In this document: piece after piece, positions 50,900 to 59,756 of the stretch
How the letters are laid out: each line of letters opens with the position of its first letter
Position numbering within the stretch: the first letter of the stretch is position 1
Source: Deltaproteobacteria bacterium
GTDB lineage: Bacteria; Myxococcota; Myxococcia; SLRQ01
Assembly: GCA_007130885.1 (NCBI GenBank)
Contig: SLRQ01000072.1
Coordinates: 1-64,000, forward strand
Direction of reading: 5' to 3'
Length of the DNA: 64,000 nt
Notes under the pieces: model-generated
What the model was told of the DNA's origin: nothing
Databases searched by the model: none
Seen by the model: the letters and a program-made list of their open reading frames with translations, nothing else
Program-made: the position numbers and the translations under genes

Positions 50900-53158
50900 C
50901 TAACCGTCGTTGTCCTCTGGTGATGCCGGGCTGTCACCTACCATCTGAACGTAGTTGTCGTAGCGGTTCTGTATCGACGCCACGTAGTTCACCGGCTCCG
51001 TGCCTCGAACGTAACCATGCCGCGAGGAGCGGTGGTATTTCGGCTGCATGAGCAGCAACATCGCCCGTTCGACGTTGTCGAACCACTTGTTGTGATCCCA
51101 GCCTTTTCGGGCGGCGAGGCGTCTGGCGTCGGCCACGTGCCCGATGCCGCAGTTATAGCCGGCAAGCGCGAAGCGCACCCTCTCGTCGAACGGAATGCGC
51201 GAGTCCAGCCTGGACAGACGACGGTGGAAGTACACGGTGCCTGCGTGTGTGCTCTGCCGGGGATCGCGAAGGTTTTGAAAGCCCAGCATTTCGCCCGTGG
51301 CGGGCATCACCTGGAACAGGCCTAGCGCTCCCACCCAACTCTCCGCGTTTGGGTCGAACCGGCTCTCCTGGAAAGCCAGCGCGGCCATCAGGCGCCAGTC
51401 CAGGTTGTATTTCCTCGAGAAAGTGTGAATGAGCTCATCGAAGGGCGATAGACGACCGTCTTTTCCTACTCGCGTCGCATGGGTTCCGCCGATGCGCCTG
51501 TGGTGCTGAAAGTAGCGTCGCCTCGCCATGTTGTATTCCATTCCACGGTAGGTGCGGCGGACGAAGTCGTCTAGGAAATCGAGAAGCTCCTCGTTGTCGG
51601 GTCGCACGGCGAAGCCGATTTGCTTTGAGCCCCTTATGCCTATCTCGCCGGTGGCAGGCGGCTCGGCCCCGGGCTCGCCGGTGAGCACCAGAACCGGCTC
51701 GACGTCGTCACGGTAGGTCAGCTCGACCTGAAGAATGTGTGTGTCGGCTACCGTGAACGGGATCTCGCCGTCCGCGACCATGGTGATGAGGCGTTGGGTT
51801 TCGAGCTCCTCCGGGGCCTCGACTATTTCGATGCCGTCTACTTCCTGGGCAAGCCCTTGCAGGGTCTCGAAGTAACTGGAGGATCTTCGAACGTGAATCT
51901 CATTCCCGGCCAGGTCCTCGATGGACTCGACGGGCGTCCCGTTACTCGGTCCGACGAGCACTTCTTCCACCAGCAGGTAGGGCTCCGAGAAAGCCACCTG
52001 CTCGCCGCGTTCGGGTGTGATGGTGAGGGACGCCGCCACCACGTCGCCTCGGCCTTCCAGCAGCCAGGTAATGAGTAGATCTCGAGAAGGAGGGACCACC
52101 ATCTCTAGGCGCACATCGAGTTCGTCCGCCACCATTTGAGCCAAGGAGTAGTCGAAGCCGAACGGGCCGCCGCGATGCAGGAAGTAGGTCACCGGGTTGT
52201 TTCGGGTCAGCACCCGGAGCCGGCCGCGTTCGCGAATCTTTTCCAGATCTCCCGTGAAAGCGGTGGATACATGGGCGGTCATCGCTTTCTCGATGAGAAA
52301 AGAGTCGATTGTGGACTTGAGATCCGGGTTGTCCGGGCGGACCGCCCAGGCGATGTCCCTGCCTTCGCGTATCGAGAAGAGAGGCTGTACATCGGAGTTG
52401 TATGTCTTGATTGCCGTCAGAAGATGACTGTCCACGACGGTAAGAGGTCGAATGCCGGCGGAGACCTCGTAGACGATTGTCTCCGTGTCCACATCTTCTT
52501 GCACTGGAACTACTACCGGGCCGGGCGTGAGCTCCTTTGCTATCTCGGCCAAGGTCTCTGCGTATGAAGAGCCCGGGCGAACGTGTATCTCCCTGCCGGC
52601 AAGCTCCGCGGGCTCTTCAGGCTGATCCTTCGAGCCTTTCCGGCCGACGACCACCTCGTCGACGCTGTGTAGCGGCCAGGTGAAGGAGACCTCCTCTCGT
52701 CTCGCTTCCGTGGACGTCAGTTGAGCGGCGATGAGGTCGCCCGCTCCCTCCAGCAGCATGGGAATGAGGCGGTCGTGCTCCGGCACCAAGATGAACTGCA
52801 CCTCCAGGTCATGCCTGCCCGCAAGCTCGCGCACCATCGCCCGGTCGTGGGACGCCGGGCTTCCGGCACGGGGCAGGAAAGCTTCCTCGGCGGAAGCCAC
52901 CAGGACCCGGAGTGTGCCTCGCTTCCTGATTTGCTCCAGATCCCCGGTATTTAGCGGAAGATCGAGGGAGGCCGAGACGTGGCTGATGCCGGGCTCGGCC
53001 GGCTGCTCCTTTGGCTCCGCATCGGGCTCCTCTTCCGGGCTCCTGTCACGGCAGCCTGCCAGGGAAGCGAGGATGACGAGAAGCAAACAAGCAGCCAAAG
53101 TAGGCAAAGGGATTGCCGCGGATTTGTAGATGTGGGGTGTATCGATTGAGCAGGACAT
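50900..53158 (-). CDS. Lipoprotein with two SBP_bac_3 domains and a lytic transglycosylase
   Basis: A 752-aa lipoprotein. A hydrophobic signal segment ends in a lipobox, LASLAGC (C36). Two tandem type-3 solute-binding modules follow (about 70-300 and 305-545); each has a 'DLxxIRxRGxLRVL'-like start ('DLEQIRKRGTLRVLV' and 'DLEKIRERGRLRVLT') and an 'AGxEIHVRxxSSYxETL' hinge. The C-terminus has an SLT-type transglycosylase: 'LIHTFSRKYNLDWRLMAALA', catalytic Glu in 'FQESRFDP', 'GALGLFQVMPATG'. Standard MltF-type proteins have one such binding module. It would cut peptidoglycan glycan strands at the outer membrane inner face. Start assignment is by signal peptide. Confidence 0.86.
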   Translation of the reverse strand: MSCSIDTPHIYKSAAIPLPTLAACLLLVILASLAGCRDRSPEEEPDAEPKEQPAEPGISHVSASLDLPLNTGDLEQIRKRGTLRVLVASAEEAFLPRAGSPASHDRAMVRELAGRHDLEVQFILVPEHDRLIPMLLEGAGDLIAAQLTSTEARREEVSFTWPLHSVDEVVVGRKGSKDQPEEPAELAGREIHVRPGSSYAETLAEIAKELTPGPVVVPVQEDVDTETIVYEVSAGIRPLTVVDSHLLTAIKTYNSDVQPLFSIREGRDIAWAVRPDNPDLKSTIDSFLIEKAMTAHVSTAFTGDLEKIRERGRLRVLTRNNPVTYFLHRGGPFGFDYSLAQMVADELDVRLEMVVPPSRDLLITWLLEGRGDVVAASLTITPERGEQVAFSEPYLLVEEVLVGPSNGTPVESIEDLAGNEIHVRRSSSYFETLQGLAQEVDGIEIVEAPEELETQRLITMVADGEIPFTVADTHILQVELTYRDDVEPVLVLTGEPGAEPPATGEIGIRGSKQIGFAVRPDNEELLDFLDDFVRRTYRGMEYNMARRRYFQHHRRIGGTHATRVGKDGRLSPFDELIHTFSRKYNLDWRLMAALAFQESRFDPNAESWVGALGLFQVMPATGEMLGFQNLRDPRQSTHAGTVYFHRRLSRLDSRIPFDERVRFALAGYNCGIGHVADARRLAARKGWDHNKWFDNVERAMLLLMQPKYHRSSRHGYVRGTEPVNYVASIQNRYDNYVQMVGDSPASPEDNDG

Positions 53159-53367
53159 GTCGGCCTTGGCAATGCTATCCTTTTGTTCCCATGGATGACA
53201 ACGACCGGCGCTCGAGGCTGAGTACCCGCTAGGGAACGGAATGAATGGCCTTCTGTCAATTGGGAGGCGCGCTTCGGAGATTTGTAAGGTTTCCTTTCTT
53301 ATTGCCTTTCAAACGAATGAGCCGGTGGGGTAGACTATATGCAAGGCTTGAAAAGTGGAGGAGGAAC

Positions 53368-54396
53368 ATGATGTCTCAAAGGTTATGGGCCTGCATGGGC
53401 TCGTTGATTCTTATTGCCGCGCTCATCTTTATTGCGGGTTGTGACGATGACGTTGGTCTCCAGCAGTGGGAGCCCGTAATCGAGGAACCGGATCATGACG
53501 ACCCCCGCATAGAAGGTCCCGAGGTCATGGAGCGGGAAGCTTGGGTGGACCAGTTCTACCAGCGAGACGCCGCCTTGGACATTCTCTGGGTCGTCGATGT
53601 CACCGAGTCGATGAGTGACCACCTGGTGAACATTCAAGAGAACTTCCATAGGTTCATCAACGTGTTGGACGAGCTGGAGTTGGACTTTCAGCTAGGAATG
53701 ACGACCACCGATCTTTCTCCAGATGGTGGAGGCGGCCGCCTAATCGGCAGCCCTCCCGTGCTGACGCCGCAGGACGATCTGCAGCAGTTCATGGAGCGGA
53801 CCAACAGGCCCTTCCAGGTCGGCGCCGAGGAGAGCTTCGAGTCGGCGCGCAGGGTAGTCGAAAGCGGTCTGCACGGCTTTCCGCGCCATGAGGCGATGCT
53901 GGCCATCATCGCTCTGACCGACGAGGACGACAAGTCGCCCGGAAGCCAAGGCTTCTACGAGCGCGCCTTCCTTGGCCTCAAGGGTCCGGGAAATCATGAT
54001 TTGATCCGTTTTTCCGCAATTGCCGGGGATCTGCCGGATGGCTGCGTGGATCCCGAGCACGAGCACATCATCGGCGCCGGAGCCGATCCCGCCGAGCGCA
54101 TCCATGCCATGGTCGTAAGGACGGGAGGTGTGTTCGGCAGCGTTTGCGACAAGGACTACGGGCCCGCCTTGGATGAGATAGGCCTTGAGTCCGCCGGCCT
54201 GCGCAGGGTGTTTCCGCTGTCGCATCGCGCGGATCCGAGTCAGGGCATAACGGTCGAAGTCGACGAGGAGGAGATTGTGGAGGATCCCGCGGAAGGTTGG
54301 CGTTACGACGAGCCGACCCAGAGCATCCGGTTCGATGGCAACTACATTCCGCCTGCCGCAACGGTAATCCATGTTCGCTACAGGGTGACGTCATGA
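53368..54396 (+). CDS. vWA-like lipoprotein
   Basis: A 342-aa lipoprotein with lipobox FIAGC (C25). 'ALDILWVVDVTESMSDH' (D77, T79, S81) resembles the metal-ion-dependent adhesion site of von Willebrand A domains, though with Thr for the first Ser of DxSxS. A later 'AIIALTDEDDKSPGS' matches a further MIDAS-type loop. An Asp/Glu-rich linker precedes the domain. A role in surface adhesion or complex assembly is suggested by the fold. A GGAGGAGG ribosome site precedes the ATG pair at 53368/53371. Its stop overlaps the start of the following Cys-rich lipoprotein (ATGA), so both are co-translated. Confidence 0.75.
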   Translation: MMSQRLWACMGSLILIAALIFIAGCDDDVGLQQWEPVIEEPDHDDPRIEGPEVMEREAWVDQFYQRDAALDILWVVDVTESMSDHLVNIQENFHRFINVLDELELDFQLGMTTTDLSPDGGGGRLIGSPPVLTPQDDLQQFMERTNRPFQVGAEESFESARRVVESGLHGFPRHEAMLAIIALTDEDDKSPGSQGFYERAFLGLKGPGNHDLIRFSAIAGDLPDGCVDPEHEHIIGAGADPAERIHAMVVRTGGVFGSVCDKDYGPALDEIGLESAGLRRVFPLSHRADPSQGITVEVDEEEIVEDPAEGWRYDEPTQSIRFDGNYIPPAATVIHVRYRVTS

Positions 54397-55826
54397 GTGG
54401 TTCGAAGATTCTGAAAGAGGACCTGTCGTTTTCGGGAGGCGTGGCCAGGGTTTTGCTCTTGGCCGGCGTGCCGGTGGCCTTCGCCGCCGTTCTCCTCCTG
54501 CTGCCGTTCTTTGCGGCCGGTTGCGGCGATGGCGGCGGCGGGGGTGCGAGTGGGTCGTGCGCCGCCGGGGTGATCCGCTGTCCCGAGGGCTTTTATTGTG
54601 TCGACGAGCTCGAAGGGCCGACCTGTCACTGCGACGGCTCGGTGGAAGGCGCCTGCGGGGAAGGGGCGGTATGCGACGTTCAAACCGGCCTGTGCGTGTG
54701 CTCCACTGATGACTGCTGCCCGGAAGGTTATAGGTTCGATCACGAAGCCGTCGCGTGCGTCTGCGCTTCCGATGAATGCTGCCCGGAGGGTTATGCGTTC
54801 GATGAAAGCGCGAACATGTGCGTGTGCGTTCTCGATATCTGCTGTCCGCCGGGTTTCGAGCTTGGCGATGACGAAAGGTGTCTATGCGAGAGCGATGAGG
54901 CGTGCGGAGAGGGCTTCTACTGCGACTCGCAGACTCGCGACTGCCGCTGCGAGAACGACGAAGCATGCGGCGAGGAAGCGTTTTGCAACGACTTCGGCTT
55001 TTGCCAGGAGCGGGCCGCTTGCACCAGCAGCTTTGATTGTCCCGAAGGTCTGGTTTGCAACACAGACGATGGTTTCTGCACCAGCGGCTACTGCGCGGTA
55101 GACGCGGACTGCCCCTTCGGTCGAATTTGCCAAGACGGCGCGTGTCGTCGAGGTTGCCAGGACAACGATGACTGCTGGATCGCGGAGGCATGCGTCAACC
55201 AGGAGTGCAGAGGTGATACGTGCGATCGTCTCGAGCAATGCGGAATGGGCGAGATCTGCCAGGGCGGCCAGTGCGTGACGGAGGAAGGCGCCTACTGCGA
55301 TCACTGCGACCCCGGGTCGCTAACGCAGCAGTGCCCGGATGGCTCCGTTTGTCTGACCTTCCTCATCGAAGGTCAGGAGGAGTCGTTCTGCGCGCCCGAG
55401 TGCGATCGCGACGCCGCGGTGCCCTGTCCAAGCGGCTACTCCTGTGGAGGCTCGATCGTTCCCTGCGACAATGGCCAGTGTCCTTTGTCGAACCCCCTAC
55501 ATCCCAACTACCGGCCTGGTCTCGGCTGCGACGTATTCCACTTCCACAACGAGGATCCGCAGGAGTACTGCGTGGAGTCGGACGGCAGCCTGGCCACCGG
55601 CGGCACCTACTGTGCGCCTATCTCTCGCACCTGCGATAACCAGCCGCAGCGTCCCGGTAAGGGACAGCGTTGCACCAAGCTGTGCGCGGACGGGCTCATT
55701 TGCGCGGATGTCGGCGAGGGTCACAGGTGCTACGAGCCTTGCAGCGCCTCGATGACCTGCTCCGGAGCGTATGACTGCACCCCTTCGGCCACCGGCGTTC
55801 ACAACGTGTGCGTCCCCACGGGCTGA
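54393..55826 (+). CDS. Second Cys-rich repeat lipoprotein
   Basis: A 477-aa lipoprotein with a long hydrophobic signal segment and lipobox FFAAGC (C44). After a Gly-rich linker it carries repeats such as 'CPEGFYCVDELEG', 'CASDECCPEGYAFDESANMC' and 'CGEGFYCDSQTRDCRC', alternating Cys with Asp/Glu/Asn loops like EGF-type disulfide repeats. It is of the same style as the product of 31509-32810. It is translationally coupled with the vWA-like lipoprotein, which suggests they function together at the cell surface (inference). No enzyme motif was seen. Confidence 0.8.
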   Translation: MSGSKILKEDLSFSGGVARVLLLAGVPVAFAAVLLLLPFFAAGCGDGGGGGASGSCAAGVIRCPEGFYCVDELEGPTCHCDGSVEGACGEGAVCDVQTGLCVCSTDDCCPEGYRFDHEAVACVCASDECCPEGYAFDESANMCVCVLDICCPPGFELGDDERCLCESDEACGEGFYCDSQTRDCRCENDEACGEEAFCNDFGFCQERAACTSSFDCPEGLVCNTDDGFCTSGYCAVDADCPFGRICQDGACRRGCQDNDDCWIAEACVNQECRGDTCDRLEQCGMGEICQGGQCVTEEGAYCDHCDPGSLTQQCPDGSVCLTFLIEGQEESFCAPECDRDAAVPCPSGYSCGGSIVPCDNGQCPLSNPLHPNYRPGLGCDVFHFHNEDPQEYCVESDGSLATGGTYCAPISRTCDNQPQRPGKGQRCTKLCADGLICADVGEGHRCYEPCSASMTCSGAYDCTPSATGVHNVCVPTG

Positions 55827-55845
55827 CAAACACGGCGAGCACATA

Positions 55846-55866
55846 GGCGCGGGCCCGGCCCGCGCC
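55846..55866 (+). terminator. Perfect GC hairpin after the lipoprotein pair
   Basis: GGCGCGGGC pairs with GCCCGCGCC across a 3-nt CCG loop, 19 bp after the stop codon. A U-tract is absent (GTTATG follows), so it may be a pause or an RNA-stability element instead. The rest of the gap to 56048 shows no gene. Confidence 0.45.
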
Positions 55867-56048
55867 GTTATGCCAAACCGGAAATTACGATTCTGGATCG
55901 ACGCCTCGCGCGGGTGGTACGCACGTATGCTGCGCCAATTGTCGGTTGCATGGGTAACACTATGTGTCCTTCTTTTTCCTAGGATCCGCGAGGTTGGGCC
56001 CAGTGTCTTTGATGCTGGGTGCCGTGCTACCCCCCCGGCGGTGATTAC

Positions 56049-57773
56049 TCAAAAAGCTGCTGCACGAAGCCAGGCCTGGTGTGTCTTCTCCAGCGAGTCA
56101 AGAGCGGCCCTCGCTCGTGCTCGGGCTGTGGAAACCGGCTCGCCCTTTTGTACCACTTCCTTGACCTCGTAATAGCTCTTGAGCTTGGGCTCTGTTCCGG
56201 AGGGGCGAATAAGAACCCTGGTGCCTCCTTCCAGGTGATGAACGAACAAGTTCTCGGGTGGAAGGCCTCGGTCGCCGCGTGACATGTCGATCGACTCGGT
56301 CACCTCCATGTCCCCAAGGTGCGCCGGCGGCTCCTTTCGTACGCGGTCCATGATGGAAGCGATTTTGCCGGCTTCACCCGCATCGAACACCAGGCTGGTG
56401 GTGCGAGTGAGATAGAGCCCATAGAGCCTGTTAGCTTCTTCCAGGTAGTCGAGCACCGTGCGGCCTTGCGTCTTGAGCCAAGCCGCCATCTCGGCGAACA
56501 CCAATGTCGCGCTTACCCCGTCCTTGTCCCGAACCAGCTCCCCGATGGTGTATCCCAAGGCGTTCTCGTATCCCAGCACCAGCCGGGAGCCGTGCTCTTG
56601 CTTGTGCCGAAGAGCGGCGTCAGCGATCCACTTCAGGCCGGTCAAAGTGTCCAGGTAGCTGATGCCGTGATACTCGGCGATGGCGGCCAGCATCCGGGAT
56701 GAGACGATGGTCGTGGCGACGAGCCGCTCCGGGCCGCCATGACCCTCGGTAAGAAGGTAATGGGCAAGAAGGGCTCCGACTTCGTCGCCTCCCAGGATCT
56801 CGAAGTCTCCATCAGCAACTTCAGGTGCCGCCACCGCCAGGCGGTCGGCGTCGGGGTCCGTGGCGATCGCCAGATCCGAGCCGCTATCGCGGGCCAGCTC
56901 GATCACGGCATCCATGGCTCCCTTCTCTTCGGGGTTTGGAAAGCGAACAGTGGGAAATGAGCCGTCGGGTTCTGCTTGATCCGGAACAACCCGAAAGTGC
57001 TCGAGACCGGCCTTCGCGAGCGCTCTCCTGGTCAGATCCAGACCCACTCCGTGCAGCGGAGTATAGGCGAGCTTCAGGGCAGGCAGCGCGGACGGGTGCG
57101 CTCCCAGCTTGCTGATACCCTTCAAGTAGGCCTCGAAAAGGTCCGACCCTACGTCAAGCAGCCTGTCCTGGGCACGCGCCTCCTCCAGAGTGACCATCGG
57201 CAGCAGGTCGGTGCGGCCGACGAGGTCTATCGCTGCCGATATTCCGGCATCGTGAGGGGGAATGATCTGGCCGCCGGTTTCCCAGAAGACCTTGTATCCG
57301 TTGTATTCGGGAGGGTTGTGGCTTGCCGTGACCATCACGCCGGCGGCGGCGCCGAGCCTTGTGGTAGCAAAAGACGTGAGGGGTGTCGGCACCAGCGCCG
57401 GAAGCAAGTGGACCTTGAAGCCGGCGCCCAAAAGGACCGAGGCCGCGTCGGCTACGAAGACGTCGGCTTTTCGGCGAGCATCATGACCGAGTACCACGCC
57501 CCGCTCGCGGGCGTTGGGCAAGGCGCTCTTGAGGTATTCAGCCAGACCGGCCGTCACGCGGCGAACCATGACCCGGTTCATCCTGTTCGGCCCGGCGCCC
57601 AGGATGCCCCGGAGCCCGGCGGTGCCGAACTGAAGGCGGCCGCCGAAGCGCTCGTTCAGTGCTTCGACGTCCGCTCGTTTCAAGATGTCCCGAAGCTCGG
57701 CTCTCGTTTCCTCGTCGTCATCTTGCTCCAGCCATTCCCGGGCCGCATCCCAAAGCTCTTGCTTGTGGCTCAT
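56049..57773 (-). CDS. Phosphoglucomutase/phosphomannomutase family enzyme
   Basis: A 574-aa alpha-D-phosphohexomutase of the PGM2/PgcA-type. The N-terminus has 'GRLQFGTAGLRGILGAG', the phospho-Ser loop is 'VMVTASHNPPEYNGYKVF', the metal loop 'ATDPDADRLAV', the sugar loop 'GYENALGY' and the phosphate-binding 'IRPSGTEPKLK'. It would interconvert glucose-1- and glucose-6-phosphate, or phosphopentoses, feeding sugar-nucleotide synthesis such as that coded near 21-24 kb. The ATG beginning MSHKQEL was preferred over one 7 codons upstream because homologues start there. Confidence 0.92.
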   Translation of the reverse strand: MSHKQELWDAAREWLEQDDDEETRAELRDILKRADVEALNERFGGRLQFGTAGLRGILGAGPNRMNRVMVRRVTAGLAEYLKSALPNARERGVVLGHDARRKADVFVADAASVLLGAGFKVHLLPALVPTPLTSFATTRLGAAAGVMVTASHNPPEYNGYKVFWETGGQIIPPHDAGISAAIDLVGRTDLLPMVTLEEARAQDRLLDVGSDLFEAYLKGISKLGAHPSALPALKLAYTPLHGVGLDLTRRALAKAGLEHFRVVPDQAEPDGSFPTVRFPNPEEKGAMDAVIELARDSGSDLAIATDPDADRLAVAAPEVADGDFEILGGDEVGALLAHYLLTEGHGGPERLVATTIVSSRMLAAIAEYHGISYLDTLTGLKWIADAALRHKQEHGSRLVLGYENALGYTIGELVRDKDGVSATLVFAEMAAWLKTQGRTVLDYLEEANRLYGLYLTRTTSLVFDAGEAGKIASIMDRVRKEPPAHLGDMEVTESIDMSRGDRGLPPENLFVHHLEGGTRVLIRPSGTEPKLKSYYEVKEVVQKGEPVSTARARARAALDSLEKTHQAWLRAAAF

Positions 57774-57878
57774 GCAGCACGAAAATAATCTCAACCGTCT
57801 CGGTTATCCACCCCTTCCAAAGCAGAGAAATGCCCTTTGTCGTTCGAGCTACTTGGCAGAGGGGTAACTATCTCCGGT

Positions 57879-59699
57879 TTAGTCGTCGTCGAGCAGTCTT
57901 GCGCCCGCTCCCACGGCGGCGGAGCCGGGCTTGCCACCGGTCACCTTGGCCTTGGCCTCCATCTTCTCCTGAGATGGCAGGAAGCCATCGGTGATCCGGG
58001 GGCCTTCGGGGCGGGCTCTCGAACCGCCGGGCCCGAACGAGGTGACGACTTCGGCAAGGTTTTCGGGGCCTGTCCTGGGAGGTCGAACGGCGCCGGGCTC
58101 GGGCATGCTCTTGACGTGCAACGTCTGTGTGGGAAAGGCGAAGTCAATCCCGAGATCCTTGGCCAGACGGAGTATCTCCAGCAACACTTTATGGCGCTCC
58201 TGCAGCTCCTTACTCCAGGTGTCGGCCTTCACGAACAGATACACCATGACTTCCAGGGCGTGATCCCCGAAGTCATTGAAATGGATCTCGTAGAAATCCT
58301 TCCTGGTGCTCGGGTTGGCCTTGATAACGGCTCTGATGCCTTCCACGAAGGCTTGCATCTGCTCGGGCGTGGTGTCGTAGGTGACGCCTATGGTCGTGAA
58401 TATGCGGCGGTACTTTCTTGCGCCGTAGTTGTCGACTATTCCTCCAGCGATGGTGCTGTTCGGCACGTTGAGCACGGAGTTATGGAAGGTGCGAAGGCGT
58501 GTAGAACGAAATCCTACCTGTTCGACGATGCCGTCCTGGCCGTTGACCACGATCCAGTCCCCGATTTGGAAGGGCTTGTCGAGAAATACCGTTACGGCGC
58601 CGAAGAGGTTCGCGATAGTCTCACGCGCGGCCAGCGCGAAGGCCAGCCCGCCCAGCCCAAGGCCCGCCAGCAGGCCCGCCACGTCCACGTCGAGATTCTG
58701 AAGGACAAAGACGACGCCGACGCATACCACGAACACTTTGAGTGAGGTTCTGACCAGCGGAACCAGCTGGTCCTCGAGAGAGGTGTCCGACCTCGCTGCC
58801 CGTTGCTCCAGCCATCCGCCGGCCACGTCAACAAGTCGATAGACCGCCCAAACTCCGCTGAAGGCGGCCAGCACGCGGACGGCCAGCATTCCGACCAAGG
58901 TCGCCTGGGCGGGCAGGAGTAGGGAAGGGATGAACAGCGCGGCTACGCCCGCGGCTGCCAGTGTGCCGATCGGGTTGTCGATACGAGCAAGAAGGGCGCT
59001 ACCCCATTTGGCTCCGAGGCGACCCATCAAGCGTTTTGCATGCGCGGCTACGAAGAACATGACCAGCACGCGCACGAACACCGCAAGGACTATGACGCTC
59101 AACAGCCCAAGAAGCTTCCATGCCTCGATGCCCAGCAGATTCCCCTTGGCCCACTGCGGCAGACGATCTCCAAATACTCGCAGATCTATTGCGAAGGTCT
59201 CGGAATGCAGGTCAGGGATTGCCGCTATCGATGATGCGCTCCACAGCCACCGGTCATTGACCTTTTCCACGCGGAGCAAGGGAAGCTGTCTTGGAAAAGG
59301 CGTGAACCGCTCTTCGCCCTGAGCGTCGAGATGGTTCGAGTCCGACGGTGTTGCTTCCGCGGTGAGGTTCAGGCCCCTGGCGTTTAGAACCTCGACCAGC
59401 TGCCGAGCTCTTATCGAGCCGGCGGCGGCATCCGATTCCAGCGAGAGATCGAAACACTGGGCAGCCCGTTCCCCGGCGAAGCGTTCAGGAGCGGTCCAGT
59501 GCAAGAACACCTCGACCGCGTGGCGCGGGCTCGCGCAGGCTCTGCTTTGGACGCTATGCTCGGTGGCGGTCAGGCCGGGAGACCTGGACGTCGATTCAGC
59601 GGCGGCCGGGGAGGGTTCATCGCCTCTAGCGGGTGTCGCACCTAGGAGGGCGGCGGTGAAGACGAACAGGGCTACCTTGAGAATAGGGCGCACAATCAT
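57879..59699 (-). CDS. MscS-type mechanosensitive channel with long N-terminal domain
   Basis: A 606-aa inner-membrane protein. An N-terminal signal segment ends near residue 26 (ATPARG), giving a periplasmic region of about 150 residues. Five or so transmembrane helices follow, and the pore helix is 'DVAGLLAGLGLGGLAFALAA'. The beta domain has 'FLDKPFQIGDWIVV', 'GIVEQVGFRSTRLRTFHNSV' and 'VPNSTI'. The C-terminus is cytoplasmic. The channel releases solutes at hypo-osmotic shock. Length is between E. coli MscS (286) and YbdG/MscK-type channels. Confidence 0.9.
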   Translation of the reverse strand: MIVRPILKVALFVFTAALLGATPARGDEPSPAAAESTSRSPGLTATEHSVQSRACASPRHAVEVFLHWTAPERFAGERAAQCFDLSLESDAAAGSIRARQLVEVLNARGLNLTAEATPSDSNHLDAQGEERFTPFPRQLPLLRVEKVNDRWLWSASSIAAIPDLHSETFAIDLRVFGDRLPQWAKGNLLGIEAWKLLGLLSVIVLAVFVRVLVMFFVAAHAKRLMGRLGAKWGSALLARIDNPIGTLAAAGVAALFIPSLLLPAQATLVGMLAVRVLAAFSGVWAVYRLVDVAGGWLEQRAARSDTSLEDQLVPLVRTSLKVFVVCVGVVFVLQNLDVDVAGLLAGLGLGGLAFALAARETIANLFGAVTVFLDKPFQIGDWIVVNGQDGIVEQVGFRSTRLRTFHNSVLNVPNSTIAGGIVDNYGARKYRRIFTTIGVTYDTTPEQMQAFVEGIRAVIKANPSTRKDFYEIHFNDFGDHALEVMVYLFVKADTWSKELQERHKVLLEILRLAKDLGIDFAFPTQTLHVKSMPEPGAVRPPRTGPENLAEVVTSFGPGGSRARPEGPRITDGFLPSQEKMEAKAKVTGGKPGSAAVGAGARLLDDD

Positions 59700-59756
59700 G
59701 TCGACCTCGACTACTACGTCGGCGCCTTTGCCTCAAGACGTAGACATTTGCCCATG

